This document shows positions 41,134 through 49,649 of a stretch of 64,000 bases of DNA, piece by piece. A model generated the notes under the pieces. The model saw nothing but the letters and a program-made list of their open reading frames with translations. It was not told where the DNA came from and did not search any database. Numbering within the stretch: the first letter of the stretch is position 1; each line of letters begins with the position of its first letter. The DNA lies in the NCBI GenBank assembly GCA_035933635.1, contig DASYYY010000009.1, positions 1-64,000 of the forward strand, given 5' to 3'. Made by a program: the position numbers and the translations under genes. This DNA is from JAKIVR01 sp035933635 (GTDB lineage Archaea; Thermoplasmatota; Thermoplasmata; Lutacidiplasmatales; UBA184).

Positions 41134-42843
41134 CTACGAGCTCATGCCCGGCGCGCCCTTGAGCGCCCGGATCTTGTAGTACTCGGGGTCGACGATGACC
41201 TCGCCGTTGACGCCCATCGTCTCGATGGTCTTGAGCGTCAGACCGGACTGGGCCTTCGCCTTCTGCCAGTCGGGGATCGGGATCGAGAACTTCCGCTCGA
41301 CCTCCGTCCGGTAGATCGGACCGGAGTTGTACGAGCAGAACGGGATGACCCGCCCGTCGGGCACCGCGTAGTGGATATCGCAACGCATCAGGCGCTGGAT
41401 ATCGTAGTCGTAGGCGTCCTGGAAGTGCATGTTCCCGATGTAGAGCGTCCGCCAGGTGAACTTCGCGATGGCCTCCTTGTTGCCCTCGGTGAAGATCCCT
41501 GCGATGACCTTGACGCAGTTCTTCTCGTTCAGCCCCTCCGGCGCCTTGGAGAAGTCGAAGAACTTCGCCACGTCGTGCACCAGCTTAGCGCCCGCGACCG
41601 CCGTGCGGACCCGAGCGAACCGGGCGTCCCGGTAGCGCTCGATGAGCTGCTCGACGTTCTCGAAGAACCCGTCGACGTCCATGAACCGGGGCAGCGGCGT
41701 GATCTTCGAGCCGTCCTGGTTGATGAACGCGAACGTCGCGCATCCGCACCCGGGGTGCGTGGTGAGGGTCATCTTCTCCTCGCCGTGGATGATGCTGACG
41801 AGCTCGCTGATCGGCGCGACGCTCGGGACGGGGAAGAAGTCCGACTTCTCGAACGGCCCGTCGGTGCACAGGATCCGCACCAGGTCCGACTGGGTGAACC
41901 GCATTTGGAAGCGGTCCCGGTCGGGGATACGGGCGGTGAGCGCGACCGGCTGGAAGTTGACCCCGCGGACGACATCGATGTTGTCGATGGCGAACTTGAC
42001 CGTGGGCCAGATCTCCTTCTCGTTGAACCCGCCGACGAGCGTCGGGACGAGCACGACGCTGAGCGGCTTGTCGGGCTTGCCCGCGGCGAGCTCCTCGGGC
42101 GAGGAGTGGGTCTCCCGTGCGGCCTGGATGGCCTTCTGCTTGACCTTGAGCAGCGGGACGCCCCGGACCTTCCGGTAGATCTCGTCGTCAAGGCCGTCGA
42201 ACTGCAGGTACAGAGTGTGCAACCCGGCGTTGCGGGACTGCTGGGCGAATCCCGCCTCATTGGCGAACCGGATCCCGTTCGTGGCGACCTGGATCTGCTT
42301 GAATCCGAGGTCGCGCGCCATCGAGCACGAGTCGACGAACAGCGGCGAGAGCGTCGGCTCCCCACCGGAGAACTGGACGGCGACGGTGCCGACCGGCTTC
42401 TGCTCACGGAGCGTCTTGAGCATGAAGTAGATCTGCTCGCGCGTCGGCTCGTAGACGTAGCCGGCGGCGTTGGCGTTCGCGAAGCAGACCGGGCACTTCA
42501 GGTTGCAGCGGTTGGTCAGATCGATCAGGGCGAGCCCGGTGTGGCTCTTGTGGTGCGTGCACATCCCGCAGGTCGTCGGGCAACCGCGGAACTTCTCGTA
42601 GTAGGGGTTCTCGTAGCCGACCCCGTCGTGGGCGTAGACCTCCATCCGGAGGTAGAAGTCGACATCGTTGGAGATGATGTCCCAGAAGTAGCCGTGGCTG
42701 CGGCAGCTCTTCTCCATGATGACCCGCCCGTCCTTCTCGCGGACGACGGCCGGTATGACCTTGATGCACTCGGGACAGACCGAGGCGGTCTTGCGGGGAA
42801 GTCCGCGCGGGGCCTGGAATTCCTTCATTACTCGCGCTGGCAT
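41134..42843 (-). CDS. tes: tetraether lipid synthase-like radical SAM protein (Tes family)
   Basis: A 569-residue radical SAM enzyme. The SAM cluster motif is NRCNLKCPVC (C113, C117, C120). Extra Cys groups stand before it: C23/C26 (VCPEC), C47 and C88/C92/C95 (GCPTTCGMC), plus later GCGC and CSYN. This layout, with KSCRSHGYFWDIISNDVDFY, matches the MJ0619/Tes family that joins archaeol chains into GDGT membrane-spanning lipids. The start is the ATG at 42843; an ATG at 42828 is also possible. The gene stands alone. Confidence 0.88.
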   Translation of the reverse strand: MPARVMKEFQAPRGLPRKTASVCPECIKVIPAVVREKDGRVIMEKSCRSHGYFWDIISNDVDFYLRMEVYAHDGVGYENPYYEKFRGCPTTCGMCTHHKSHTGLALIDLTNRCNLKCPVCFANANAAGYVYEPTREQIYFMLKTLREQKPVGTVAVQFSGGEPTLSPLFVDSCSMARDLGFKQIQVATNGIRFANEAGFAQQSRNAGLHTLYLQFDGLDDEIYRKVRGVPLLKVKQKAIQAARETHSSPEELAAGKPDKPLSVVLVPTLVGGFNEKEIWPTVKFAIDNIDVVRGVNFQPVALTARIPDRDRFQMRFTQSDLVRILCTDGPFEKSDFFPVPSVAPISELVSIIHGEEKMTLTTHPGCGCATFAFINQDGSKITPLPRFMDVDGFFENVEQLIERYRDARFARVRTAVAGAKLVHDVAKFFDFSKAPEGLNEKNCVKVIAGIFTEGNKEAIAKFTWRTLYIGNMHFQDAYDYDIQRLMRCDIHYAVPDGRVIPFCSYNSGPIYRTEVERKFSIPIPDWQKAKAQSGLTLKTIETMGVNGEVIVDPEYYKIRALKGAPGMSS

Positions 42844-42911
42844 TGTTTGGTTCCCAACGTCTCGGTCCCCCGCAGGGGCCGATCCATTGGAGCGACTCAG
42901 AATCCCATTGG

Positions 42912-42920
42912 TAGATAATC
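42912..42920 (-). promoter_or_regulatory. probable TATA box of the tes gene
   Basis: Minus-strand gattatcta lies 70-78 bp upstream of the ATG at 42843 and would give a leader of about 40 nt, unlike the leaderless genes around it. The sequence CGACAAT occurs twice just upstream (42939-42945 and 42985-42991). The 42844-43010 stretch is otherwise gene-free and less GC-rich. Confidence 0.4.
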
Positions 42921-43066
42921 CCGTTGTCGCGTAGCGCACGACAATAACGACCTACCGTGAGGTGGATTCGCATGGCTTGGTGAGCGACAATGCGCATAAC
43001 GCTACCACGCCCCTGCGCGCCCGGAGGGGCCCTTATGGCTCCGTCCGGCTACGGGTCCGGTGATCC

Positions 43067-43675
43067 ATGGCGCGACGCGGCCGTAATCGCCCGGTGACGC
43101 GCAAGCCGACCCGTCCGACGCCACGGAGGTCCAAGCGCCGGGCCACAGCGCGCCCGCACGCCCGTGCCGCGGTCCGTCGCGGGTTCGTGGGGCGCGACGC
43201 CTCCCCGGTGCTCGCCGCCTACCCGAAGAAAGATCCGGCGCTCTCGGTCCGCGGTCCCCCCGCGGCCCAGCCCGTCGCCGCAGCGCCGGTCGCGCCGCCC
43301 GCTGGGCCCCCGACCGTCCCCACCGCCGACGCATCCGCGTCTCCTCCCCCCGCGCCGCAGGGGCTCATTACGCTCGACCGGCCCTTCGACCTGGACGACT
43401 TCTCGCGCCAGCTCGGGGAGTCCTCGATCCGCGTCGTCGTTCCCCGGGAGAACCTCCCGGATCTTCTCGCGCGCGTTTCCGAATTCATGAACTTCGGGAT
43501 CTACGTCTACGAATTCCTTGTCCGCCCGGCCCCGGGAGAGATGCTGAAGACGTTCGAGGTGGAACTCCAGCGGGTCGACTTCTCCCCTGCCGAGCGGCGG
43601 TGGGTGCCGTTCCGTGACCGTGGCCGAGCGGACACCCCGTTCGGCCCGGGGACGGGCGGCGCGCCTCCCGGGTAG
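43067..43675 (+). CDS. protein of unknown function with basic N-terminus and Pro/Ala linker
   Basis: A 202-residue protein. Residues 1-60 are Arg-rich, residues 65-100 a Pro/Ala linker, and residues 105-180 a small folded domain (LDRPFDLDDFSRQLGESSIRVVVPRENLPDLLARVSEFMNFGIYVYEFLVRP). The basic tail could bind nucleic acid or membrane lipid. A TATA-like run (cttatgg, about 30 bp upstream) precedes it. No family recognised. Confidence 0.6.
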   Translation: MARRGRNRPVTRKPTRPTPRRSKRRATARPHARAAVRRGFVGRDASPVLAAYPKKDPALSVRGPPAAQPVAAAPVAPPAGPPTVPTADASASPPPAPQGLITLDRPFDLDDFSRQLGESSIRVVVPRENLPDLLARVSEFMNFGIYVYEFLVRPAPGEMLKTFEVELQRVDFSPAERRWVPFRDRGRADTPFGPGTGGAPPG

Positions 43676-43725
43676 CGACCCGCCGCATCGCATATCCGAC
43701 CGGGCGTTCTGTCCTGCGACGGTCC

Positions 43726-43944
43726 ATGCCCGAGTCCGAGGAATCCCGCTACGTTCGAGCCGAGTTGGAGACGATCCGCCGCGAGCTCGCCGCGATGCGC
43801 GATGAGCAGCGTCAGCTCGCCCAATCGCTCGAGCAGCTGATGCAAACCTTCCGCAACCTCGCGATCCACATGGGCATCGGCGCGGAACCCTACCGCAAGC
43901 GCGAGGACACCGACCGGCAGCGCGAGCTGCCCGGATTCGCCTGA
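43726..43944 (+). CDS. small coiled-coil protein
   Basis: A 72-residue, highly charged protein. Residues 8-50 have heptad spacing (YVRAELETIRRELAAMRDEQRQLAQSLEQLMQTF). It is probably an oligomerising or adaptor protein; no family recognised. It lies 50 bp after the preceding gene on the same strand. Confidence 0.55.
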   Translation: MPESEESRYVRAELETIRRELAAMRDEQRQLAQSLEQLMQTFRNLAIHMGIGAEPYRKREDTDRQRELPGFA

Positions 43945-44000
43945 ACAGTTCCGGCAATCGTTAAGCGTCAACGGCGGCGAGGCCGCCGAGGCGGACGGAC

Positions 44001-45791
44001 GTGGCCGAAGCAGCGAAGATCCTCTACTCGGTCTCCGGTTTCGAACCGCTGACCCATCGCATCCAGATCGCGCTCACCGTGCGGGGCGTCGGCGGACCGA
44101 CCGTCGACCTGGTCCTCCCGGTCTGGGCGCCGGGCGCCTACGAGATCCGGGACTCCTCGCGCGAGGTGGAACGGATCGCCGCCCGCGATCCCTCCGGTCG
44201 CGAGCTCCGCCTCGAGCGAACCACGAAGAATCGCTGGCGGGTCCACGCCGAGGGCGCCTCCGAGATCGAGGTCCGCTACACCGTCTACGGCCACGACATG
44301 GTCGATGACGGCCTCGACGCCACCGACGAGCACCTGTTCCTCAATGCGACCCGCTGCTTTCCCTGGGTCGACGGCCGCGAGGCCGAGCCGGTCGAGGTCG
44401 AGCTGCACCTGCCGGCCGGCTGGAAGAGCTACGCCGAGCTCCCGAAGGTCGTCGACCACCCCGTCCGGTATCGGGCACCAGATTTCGAGGAGCTCGTCGA
44501 CACTCCCATCGACTGCGGGACCCCCGTCGAGCTCGAGCTCCGGGCCTCGGGCATCCCTCACCGGCTCGTCTTCTGCGGCGGGCCGGGCAACTACGAGCTC
44601 CATCGCATCGAGGAGGACGTCCGCAAGGTCGTCGAGGCTCAGATCCGCTACTTCGACGGCTCGCCGGTGAACTCGTTCACCTTCTTCGTGCACCTGAAGG
44701 ACCGGCGCGACGGGGGGTTGGAGCACCGGGCCTCGACCTCGCTCGTGGTGGAGCGGAACTCCTTCCGCCCCGAGTCGGAGTACCAGCGCTTCCTCGAGCT
44801 CGTCAGCCACGAGTACTTCCACCTCTACAACGTCAAGCGGATCCGGCCGAAGGCGTTCATCCCCTTCGACTACCGGACCGAAGTGTACACCCGCCAGCTG
44901 TGGTGGATGGAGGGGACGACCGACTACGTCTCGCACCTCCTCGTGCGCCGGGCCGGTCTGATCACACCGAAGCGGTACCTGATCGGCCTGGCCGAGCTCT
45001 CGCGCCGGCTGCTCCTCCATACCGGCCGCGAGCACCAGAGCCTCGAGGAGGCGTCCTTCGCCGCGTGGGTCGACTACTACAACAAGTACGAGGAGACCCC
45101 CAATCAGTCCGTCGACTACTACCTCAAAGGCCACCTCGTCTCGATGTGCCTCGACCTGGAGATCCTCACCCGCACCGAGACCAAGAGTTCGCTCCAGACG
45201 GTCTTCCGACTTCTCTGGAGGGAGTTCGGGAGCCGCGACCGGGGGCTGGCGGAGGGCGAGCTCTACCAGGTCGCCGACCGGGCGACCGGGCTCGAGCTGG
45301 GCCCCTTCTTCGATAGCTACGTTCGGGGGACCACCGAGGTCGACCTCGCCCATTACTTCGGACTCGCCGGGCTCAAGTTCGAACCGGCGCCCACGCCACC
45401 CGAGGACCCGATACGGTCCGACCCGGCCTATCTCGGGATCGATTACGTCAACGACGGGGGTCGGGTGCGGGTCCGCGGGGTCCTCGACCACACCCCGGCC
45501 CGCCGAGCCGGCATTTCACCGGGCGATGAGATCATCGCGCTCAACGGCGCCCGCGTGCTCCACGAGGGGTTCCCCGACGCCCTCGGTCGGATCGCCCCTG
45601 GCGAGGAGTTTCGCGTCGACCTCTTCCGGCGCGGGGTGCTGCGAGCCATACAAGTCACCGCCGGCAAGGCCCCGCCGTCGAAGTACGTGATCGTCCCCGA
45701 CCCGTCGGCCTCACCGCTGCAACGTAAGGTGTACGAGAGCTGGACCGGCTCGGCCTGGGAGCCCGGGACGCCCGTCACTCCGCCGTCGTGA
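44001..45791 (+). CDS. M61-family glycyl aminopeptidase with PDZ domain
   Basis: A 596-residue metallopeptidase. An N-terminal beta domain (about 1-170) precedes the catalytic domain with H270-E271-x-x-H274 in SHEYFHLYNVKRIRP and the third zinc ligand Glu in WWMEGTTDYV. A C-terminal PDZ domain (about 475-560, YLGIDYVNDGGRVRV, ARRAGISPGDEIIALNG) follows, as in the family. There is no signal peptide, so it is cytoplasmic. The start is GTG. The 3' end overlaps the convergent DUF35 gene by 17 bases. Confidence 0.93.
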   Translation: MAEAAKILYSVSGFEPLTHRIQIALTVRGVGGPTVDLVLPVWAPGAYEIRDSSREVERIAARDPSGRELRLERTTKNRWRVHAEGASEIEVRYTVYGHDMVDDGLDATDEHLFLNATRCFPWVDGREAEPVEVELHLPAGWKSYAELPKVVDHPVRYRAPDFEELVDTPIDCGTPVELELRASGIPHRLVFCGGPGNYELHRIEEDVRKVVEAQIRYFDGSPVNSFTFFVHLKDRRDGGLEHRASTSLVVERNSFRPESEYQRFLELVSHEYFHLYNVKRIRPKAFIPFDYRTEVYTRQLWWMEGTTDYVSHLLVRRAGLITPKRYLIGLAELSRRLLLHTGREHQSLEEASFAAWVDYYNKYEETPNQSVDYYLKGHLVSMCLDLEILTRTETKSSLQTVFRLLWREFGSRDRGLAEGELYQVADRATGLELGPFFDSYVRGTTEVDLAHYFGLAGLKFEPAPTPPEDPIRSDPAYLGIDYVNDGGRVRVRGVLDHTPARRAGISPGDEIIALNGARVLHEGFPDALGRIAPGEEFRVDLFRRGVLRAIQVTAGKAPPSKYVIVPDPSASPLQRKVYESWTGSAWEPGTPVTPPS

Positions 45792-46812
45792 ACCCCGCCG
45801 GGACCGCCTTGCGCCCGTAGCGCCACGTGCCTTCGAACGGGTAGAGCCGTCGGAGCACGGTGTCGACCTGCGCCCCCGACCGCAGCGACCCGGGAGCGTG
45901 TCCGACCGCCTGCAACGTCACGCGGGCCTCGGGGTGGATGCGAACGAGCGCCACGTCATAGGCGCCGCCTCCGCCCAACAACCAGTCGAACTCGGTCGGT
46001 TGAGCGCCGGCGTGGACCGTCGTCACGGCCTCCACGGTCCCCCCATTTCGAGGGAGCTCGAAGGCGATGAGCCCCTCCGTCGCGCCGCACTTGCGGCATC
46101 GCTCCCGGCGCGGGAAGGTGACCGACGCGCATCGACCGCATCGGTCGGCCGCGAACCGCCAGCGGCTGGGGAGATTCTCCAGATAGCGTGCGTGGGGCAC
46201 ATAGGCTCCCTCGGAGAGCTCCCCTCGGAGCGCGTCATCGTCCCACGTCGCGGCGGAAAGGGGACCGACGGGTGCCCCACCGTGGGCCGCCACGCTCCGG
46301 TGCGCGGTGGTGGCCAGATCGAAAACCGAAGCGACCGTCGATCCCGACGCACCGATCCTCCGCGCGAGAGGGTGAGCTGCGGGCGGGGTGGACGGCCGAT
46401 GAGCCGGAGTTTCCCGGGCGGGTGGGGGTGCCCAACGGACGGCGACCGCGCCCGCCACCGTACCAGTCCCACTGTCTGCGTCGAGCGAGGAGGCCACGAC
46501 GACCCGACTCCCGCGCCCGGGAGATTCGAGGCTCGACCCGTCCGCTTCGACCGCGGCCGGCGTGGCTCGCGGGACGACCTTGGCTCCCGGGACGCCGAAG
46601 GCGATCGCGATCGTCTCGAGATGCTCGGTGCGGAACGGGCCCACCGCTTCGATCACGTCGACCGGCATGGATCCGGCCTCACGCTCGAGAAGCTCTCCCG
46701 CGGCCGCGACGAGGGTGAAGACATCCTCGTCCGGGCCGATCGGGGAGGTCGCTTCGCCCCCGGGCGGGCGAGCGAAGTAGATGGCGGCCGCCGCAGGGCG
46801 GGACGCGTTCAC
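45775..46812 (-). CDS. DUF35 OB-fold acyl-CoA-binding protein with a long N-terminal extension
   Basis: A 345-residue protein. The C-terminal 130 residues are a DUF35 unit: the zinc rubredoxin-like ribbon CGRCASVTFPRRERCRKCG, then the OB fold (GTVEAVTTVHAGAQPTEF, YDVALVRIHPEARV). DUF35 proteins channel acyl-CoA between thiolases and HMG-CoA synthase in archaea. The first 200 residues are not DUF35; segments such as GPDEDVFTLVAAAGELLERE look like a degenerate thiolase/HMG-CoA-synthase fold without catalytic residues (inference). The GTG overlaps the thiolase stop. Confidence 0.8.
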   Translation of the reverse strand: MNASRPAAAAIYFARPPGGEATSPIGPDEDVFTLVAAAGELLEREAGSMPVDVIEAVGPFRTEHLETIAIAFGVPGAKVVPRATPAAVEADGSSLESPGRGSRVVVASSLDADSGTGTVAGAVAVRWAPPPARETPAHRPSTPPAAHPLARRIGASGSTVASVFDLATTAHRSVAAHGGAPVGPLSAATWDDDALRGELSEGAYVPHARYLENLPSRWRFAADRCGRCASVTFPRRERCRKCGATEGLIAFELPRNGGTVEAVTTVHAGAQPTEFDWLLGGGGAYDVALVRIHPEARVTLQAVGHAPGSLRSGAQVDTVLRRLYPFEGTWRYGRKAVPAGFTTAE

Positions 46813-47981
46813 GAAGCCTCGAACAGCGTGACCGCGCAACTGGCACCGGAGCCACCGACGTTGTGGGCCAACGCGCGCTCGGCGCCCTGGACCTGGCGCG
46901 CGCCCGCGCTCCCCCGAAGCTGGACGAAGGCCTCGTAGGCCTGGCTGGCCCCCGTGGCCCCGATCGGGTGGCCCTTGGCCTTCAACCCACCGTCCGGGTT
47001 CACGGGAAGTCGCCCCCCGATCCGGGTCGACCCATCCAGCGTCATGGCCGCGGCACCGCCGGGGGGAGCGAATCCGAGGTCCTCGAGGGCGAGCAACTCG
47101 GCGATGGTGAAGCAGTCGTGCGCCTCGACGAGGTCGACACGCTCCCGCGTGAACGGGGCGCGTCGGAACGCCTCGTCGGCGGCCCGACGGGTGGCCGCGA
47201 GGCTGGTGAGGGATCCGCGCTCCTGCACCGCAAGGTAGTCCGACCCCGCTCCCGTGCCCACGACCGCGACCGGTGTGTCGGTGAACCGCTTCGCGACCGA
47301 GGTCGAGGCGAGGAGCAGCGCCGCCGCCCCGTCACTGACGGGGCAGCAGTCGAACAAGCCGAGGGGGTCGGCGACGCGGGGCGCCCGGAGCACCTGTTCC
47401 CGGGTGATCTCCTTGCGGAAGTGCGCGTTCGGGTTGGCGAGCGCGTTGTGGTGGTTCTTCACGGCCACCTCGGCCAGGGCCTCCGGAGGGGTGCCGAACT
47501 CCTGGCGGTGCCGGTCGGCGAGGAGCGCGTAGACACCGGCGAACGTCAGGCCGGCGAGCCGCTCCCATTCCGTATCTCCACTGACCCCGAGCCAGTACCG
47601 CCGCCGTCGGGAGGGTGAATCGGTCATCTTCTCGAGACCGGCCACGAGGACGACCTCCCTCTGCCCGCTCTCGATCGCCCGCACTCCCGCATGGAGGGCG
47701 AAGCCGGCGGAAGCGCAGGCGTTCTCCACGTGCGAGACCGGTAGGCCCGGTCGGCCGAGCTCCTCGGCCAGAACCGTCGAAGAATTCCCGAGCTGCCAGC
47801 CCGAGAAGCCCAAGCTCCCGAGATAGGCCTCCTCGACCTGCGGACCCTCGATCCCCCGGTCCACGCTCGCGATCGCCGCTCGCGTGGCCTGCTGGAGCAG
47901 CGCCCGCGGCCCCTCGGCGAGCGCGCCGAACCGGGTGTGCCCGGCCCCGATGAGGGTGGCCCGGGTGCTCGGGGTCGTCAT
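46809..47981 (-). CDS. acetyl-CoA acetyltransferase (SCP2-type thiolase)
   Basis: A 390-residue thiolase. The nucleophilic Cys is in SHVENACASAGFALHAG (about residue 88). The later active-site motifs appear as HDCFTIAELLALEDLG, GGLKAKGHPIGATGASQAYE and the terminal VGGSGASCAVTLFE. The enzyme condenses two acetyl-CoA units, feeding mevalonate or cleaving ketoacyl-CoA. In archaea the pair thiolase-DUF35 usually adjoins HMG-CoA synthase, which is not seen here. Confidence 0.92.
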   Translation of the reverse strand: MTTPSTRATLIGAGHTRFGALAEGPRALLQQATRAAIASVDRGIEGPQVEEAYLGSLGFSGWQLGNSSTVLAEELGRPGLPVSHVENACASAGFALHAGVRAIESGQREVVLVAGLEKMTDSPSRRRRYWLGVSGDTEWERLAGLTFAGVYALLADRHRQEFGTPPEALAEVAVKNHHNALANPNAHFRKEITREQVLRAPRVADPLGLFDCCPVSDGAAALLLASTSVAKRFTDTPVAVVGTGAGSDYLAVQERGSLTSLAATRRAADEAFRRAPFTRERVDLVEAHDCFTIAELLALEDLGFAPPGGAAAMTLDGSTRIGGRLPVNPDGGLKAKGHPIGATGASQAYEAFVQLRGSAGARQVQGAERALAHNVGGSGASCAVTLFEAS

Positions 47982-48133
47982 GCGGGGGTGGTCCCGAGCA
48001 GGGCGTGGCCGATTTGAGGTTGGAGCCCCCCCCGCCGGAGCGCTCGACCGGCCGCCCCGGGCCTCGAACCGGCGGTTGCGGTACCGGCCCCAACCGTTTT
48101 CGCTCCCCCGGGGCTCGACCCGGCGGCGGAGCG

Positions 48134-48712
48134 AACCTGTCCGACACCGGGCCAGTCGTCCTCGGAATCTCGGGTGCGAGCGGCGCCCCCATCGCGGTGC
48201 GGGTGCTGGAGTCGCTGCACGCCGCCGGGACCGAGGTCGCCCTCGTGGTCTCCGCCGGTGGCGCGACCGTCCTGAAGGAGGAGGCGGGGATCGAGGCGTC
48301 GTCCCTGGAGCGGTGGGCCACCGATGTCTATCGCGACGACGACCTCACCGCCGCCGTCGCGTCGGGGTCCCGCCCGACACGGGGCATGGCGATCGTCCCC
48401 TGTTCGACCAACACCGTGGCCCGGGTCGCCCTGGGCTTGACCGACACACTGCTCACGCGGGCCGCCCACGTCCACCTCAAGGAGCACCGCCGCATCGTGA
48501 TCGTCCCGCGGGAGACGCCGCTGTCGACCATCCTGCTCCGCCACCTGACCTCCCTGTCGGAGCTCGGGGTCGTGGTCCTCCCCCCGGAGCCGGCCTACTA
48601 CCTGCGTCCGCAACGGGTCGAGGACGTCACCGACTTCGTCGCCGGGAAGGTGCTGGACCACCTCGGGGTCGCCCACACGCTCTACCGTGGCTGGCGCGCG
48701 GAGGGCGGATGA
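48134..48712 (+). CDS. ubiX: UbiX-like flavin prenyltransferase, apparent CTG start
   Basis: A 192-residue UbiX/Pad1 homologue that makes prenylated FMN for UbiD-type decarboxylases. FMN-binding GISGASGAPIAVRVLE is at about residues 10-25, then CSTNTVARVALGLTDTLLTRAAHVHLKEHRRIVIVPRETPLSTILLRHL as the central helices and PPEPAYYLRP near the end. The family begins just before GISGASG; the nearest in-frame ATG/GTG/TTG are 114 or more bases upstream and would add a Pro/Arg-rich leader. The CTG at 48134 fits best. No ubiD gene is nearby. Confidence 0.87.
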   Translation, partial: NLSDTGPVVLGISGASGAPIAVRVLESLHAAGTEVALVVSAGGATVLKEEAGIEASSLERWATDVYRDDDLTAAVASGSRPTRGMAIVPCSTNTVARVALGLTDTLLTRAAHVHLKEHRRIVIVPRETPLSTILLRHLTSLSELGVVVLPPEPAYYLRPQRVEDVTDFVAGKVLDHLGVAHTLYRGWRAEGG

Positions 48713-49260
48713 GCGACGAGATCGCTGCGGCCGGCCCGTTCCAGTGGCCCTTCATCGGGATCGCGGTGCTGCTGGTGCTTCTGCTCCTTGCGACCCCCAG
48801 CCTCTTGAGCACCCCGGCCGGATCGCCCGCCACGGAGGCGGTCCTCGTCGTCGATTGGGTCCCCACCGGCAATCACACCCACGCGTTCCGGTTCACGGTC
48901 GAGGGTGTCACCCTCACGCGGTACGACCGGTTGTCGCTCGCTCTCGCGACGCGGTTGCCCTGGCCGGTCCCCCGCGATGGTGCCGGTCTGAACTGGAGCC
49001 TGTGGAACAACCTGTCCAACTCGGTGACGGTCGCCTTGAGCTCGACCGCCGATCCGGTGGCCGTGAACGTCTCGGCGGAAATCGTCGACGCCTCCGGCGC
49101 GAGTGCGCTCTACCTCGGGGTCTACGCCTTCAACGCCTCCGGCTCGACCGTCGCCCTCCAGTCCTTGCTGGCGAACTTGGACCCCGGGACGCCGACGCTG
49201 GCCGTGACGCAGTTGCCCGAATCGCTGCCGCTCCTCGAGCGCACCACCGGAGGGATGTGA
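48709..49260 (+). CDS. membrane-anchored extracellular protein of unknown function
   Basis: A 183-residue protein with one N-terminal hydrophobic helix (about 13-35) and a beta-rich outer domain with several NxS/T sequons (NHT, NWS, NLS, NVS, NAS). No family recognised. It overlaps UbiX by ATGA and the next membrane gene by GTGA, so it is translated as part of a four-gene unit. Confidence 0.65.
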   Translation: MSDEIAAAGPFQWPFIGIAVLLVLLLLATPSLLSTPAGSPATEAVLVVDWVPTGNHTHAFRFTVEGVTLTRYDRLSLALATRLPWPVPRDGAGLNWSLWNNLSNSVTVALSSTADPVAVNVSAEIVDASGASALYLGVYAFNASGSTVALQSLLANLDPGTPTLAVTQLPESLPLLERTTGGM

Positions 49261-49649
49261 ACCGCAACCGGTGGACCCTGTTCTGGGTCGCCGTCATCGC
49301 GGTCCTGGTGGTGCTCGAGCTCGCCGAGATCACCCACCTGTTCCGGGTGCCGCTCGAGCTCGCCTATCTCTCCCCTTTGACGTTCATCTTCTCGCTCGTG
49401 CTCATCACCATCTTGGCGCTCGTCGGCGCGGTGTTCGTCGGCTTCTACCTCTCGAGCCAGGTGTACTCGGCCCGGGGGTTCACCCCGTTCGAGCAGGAGA
49501 TGCTCCGGATGCGCGAGGAGGTCAGCGAGCTCCGCCGGGAGCTCCGCGAGCGGCCCGACGGCCCCGCGGACCGGCGCGACGACCGAACCCGACCCGACGC
49601 CGACGCTGCGGACCCGGATACGCCTTCGCCCTCCGAGCGGCGACCATGA
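49257..49649 (+). CDS. two-span membrane protein with cytoplasmic coiled coil
   Basis: A 130-residue protein. Two hydrophobic helices (about 7-25 and 40-68) are followed by a short coiled coil (FEQEMLRMREEVSELRRELRER) and an acidic Pro/Asp-rich tail. No family recognised. Overlapped on both sides by coding genes (GTGA, ATGA). Confidence 0.65.
   Translation: MNRNRWTLFWVAVIAVLVVLELAEITHLFRVPLELAYLSPLTFIFSLVLITILALVGAVFVGFYLSSQVYSARGFTPFEQEMLRMREEVSELRRELRERPDGPADRRDDRTRPDADAADPDTPSPSERRP

Noticed and set aside
47982..48133. tRNA in the thiolase-UbiX intergenic region (ggttcgag on the minus strand)
   Set aside because: The flanking bases do not form a T-stem, and no anticodon or acceptor stem can be built around it.
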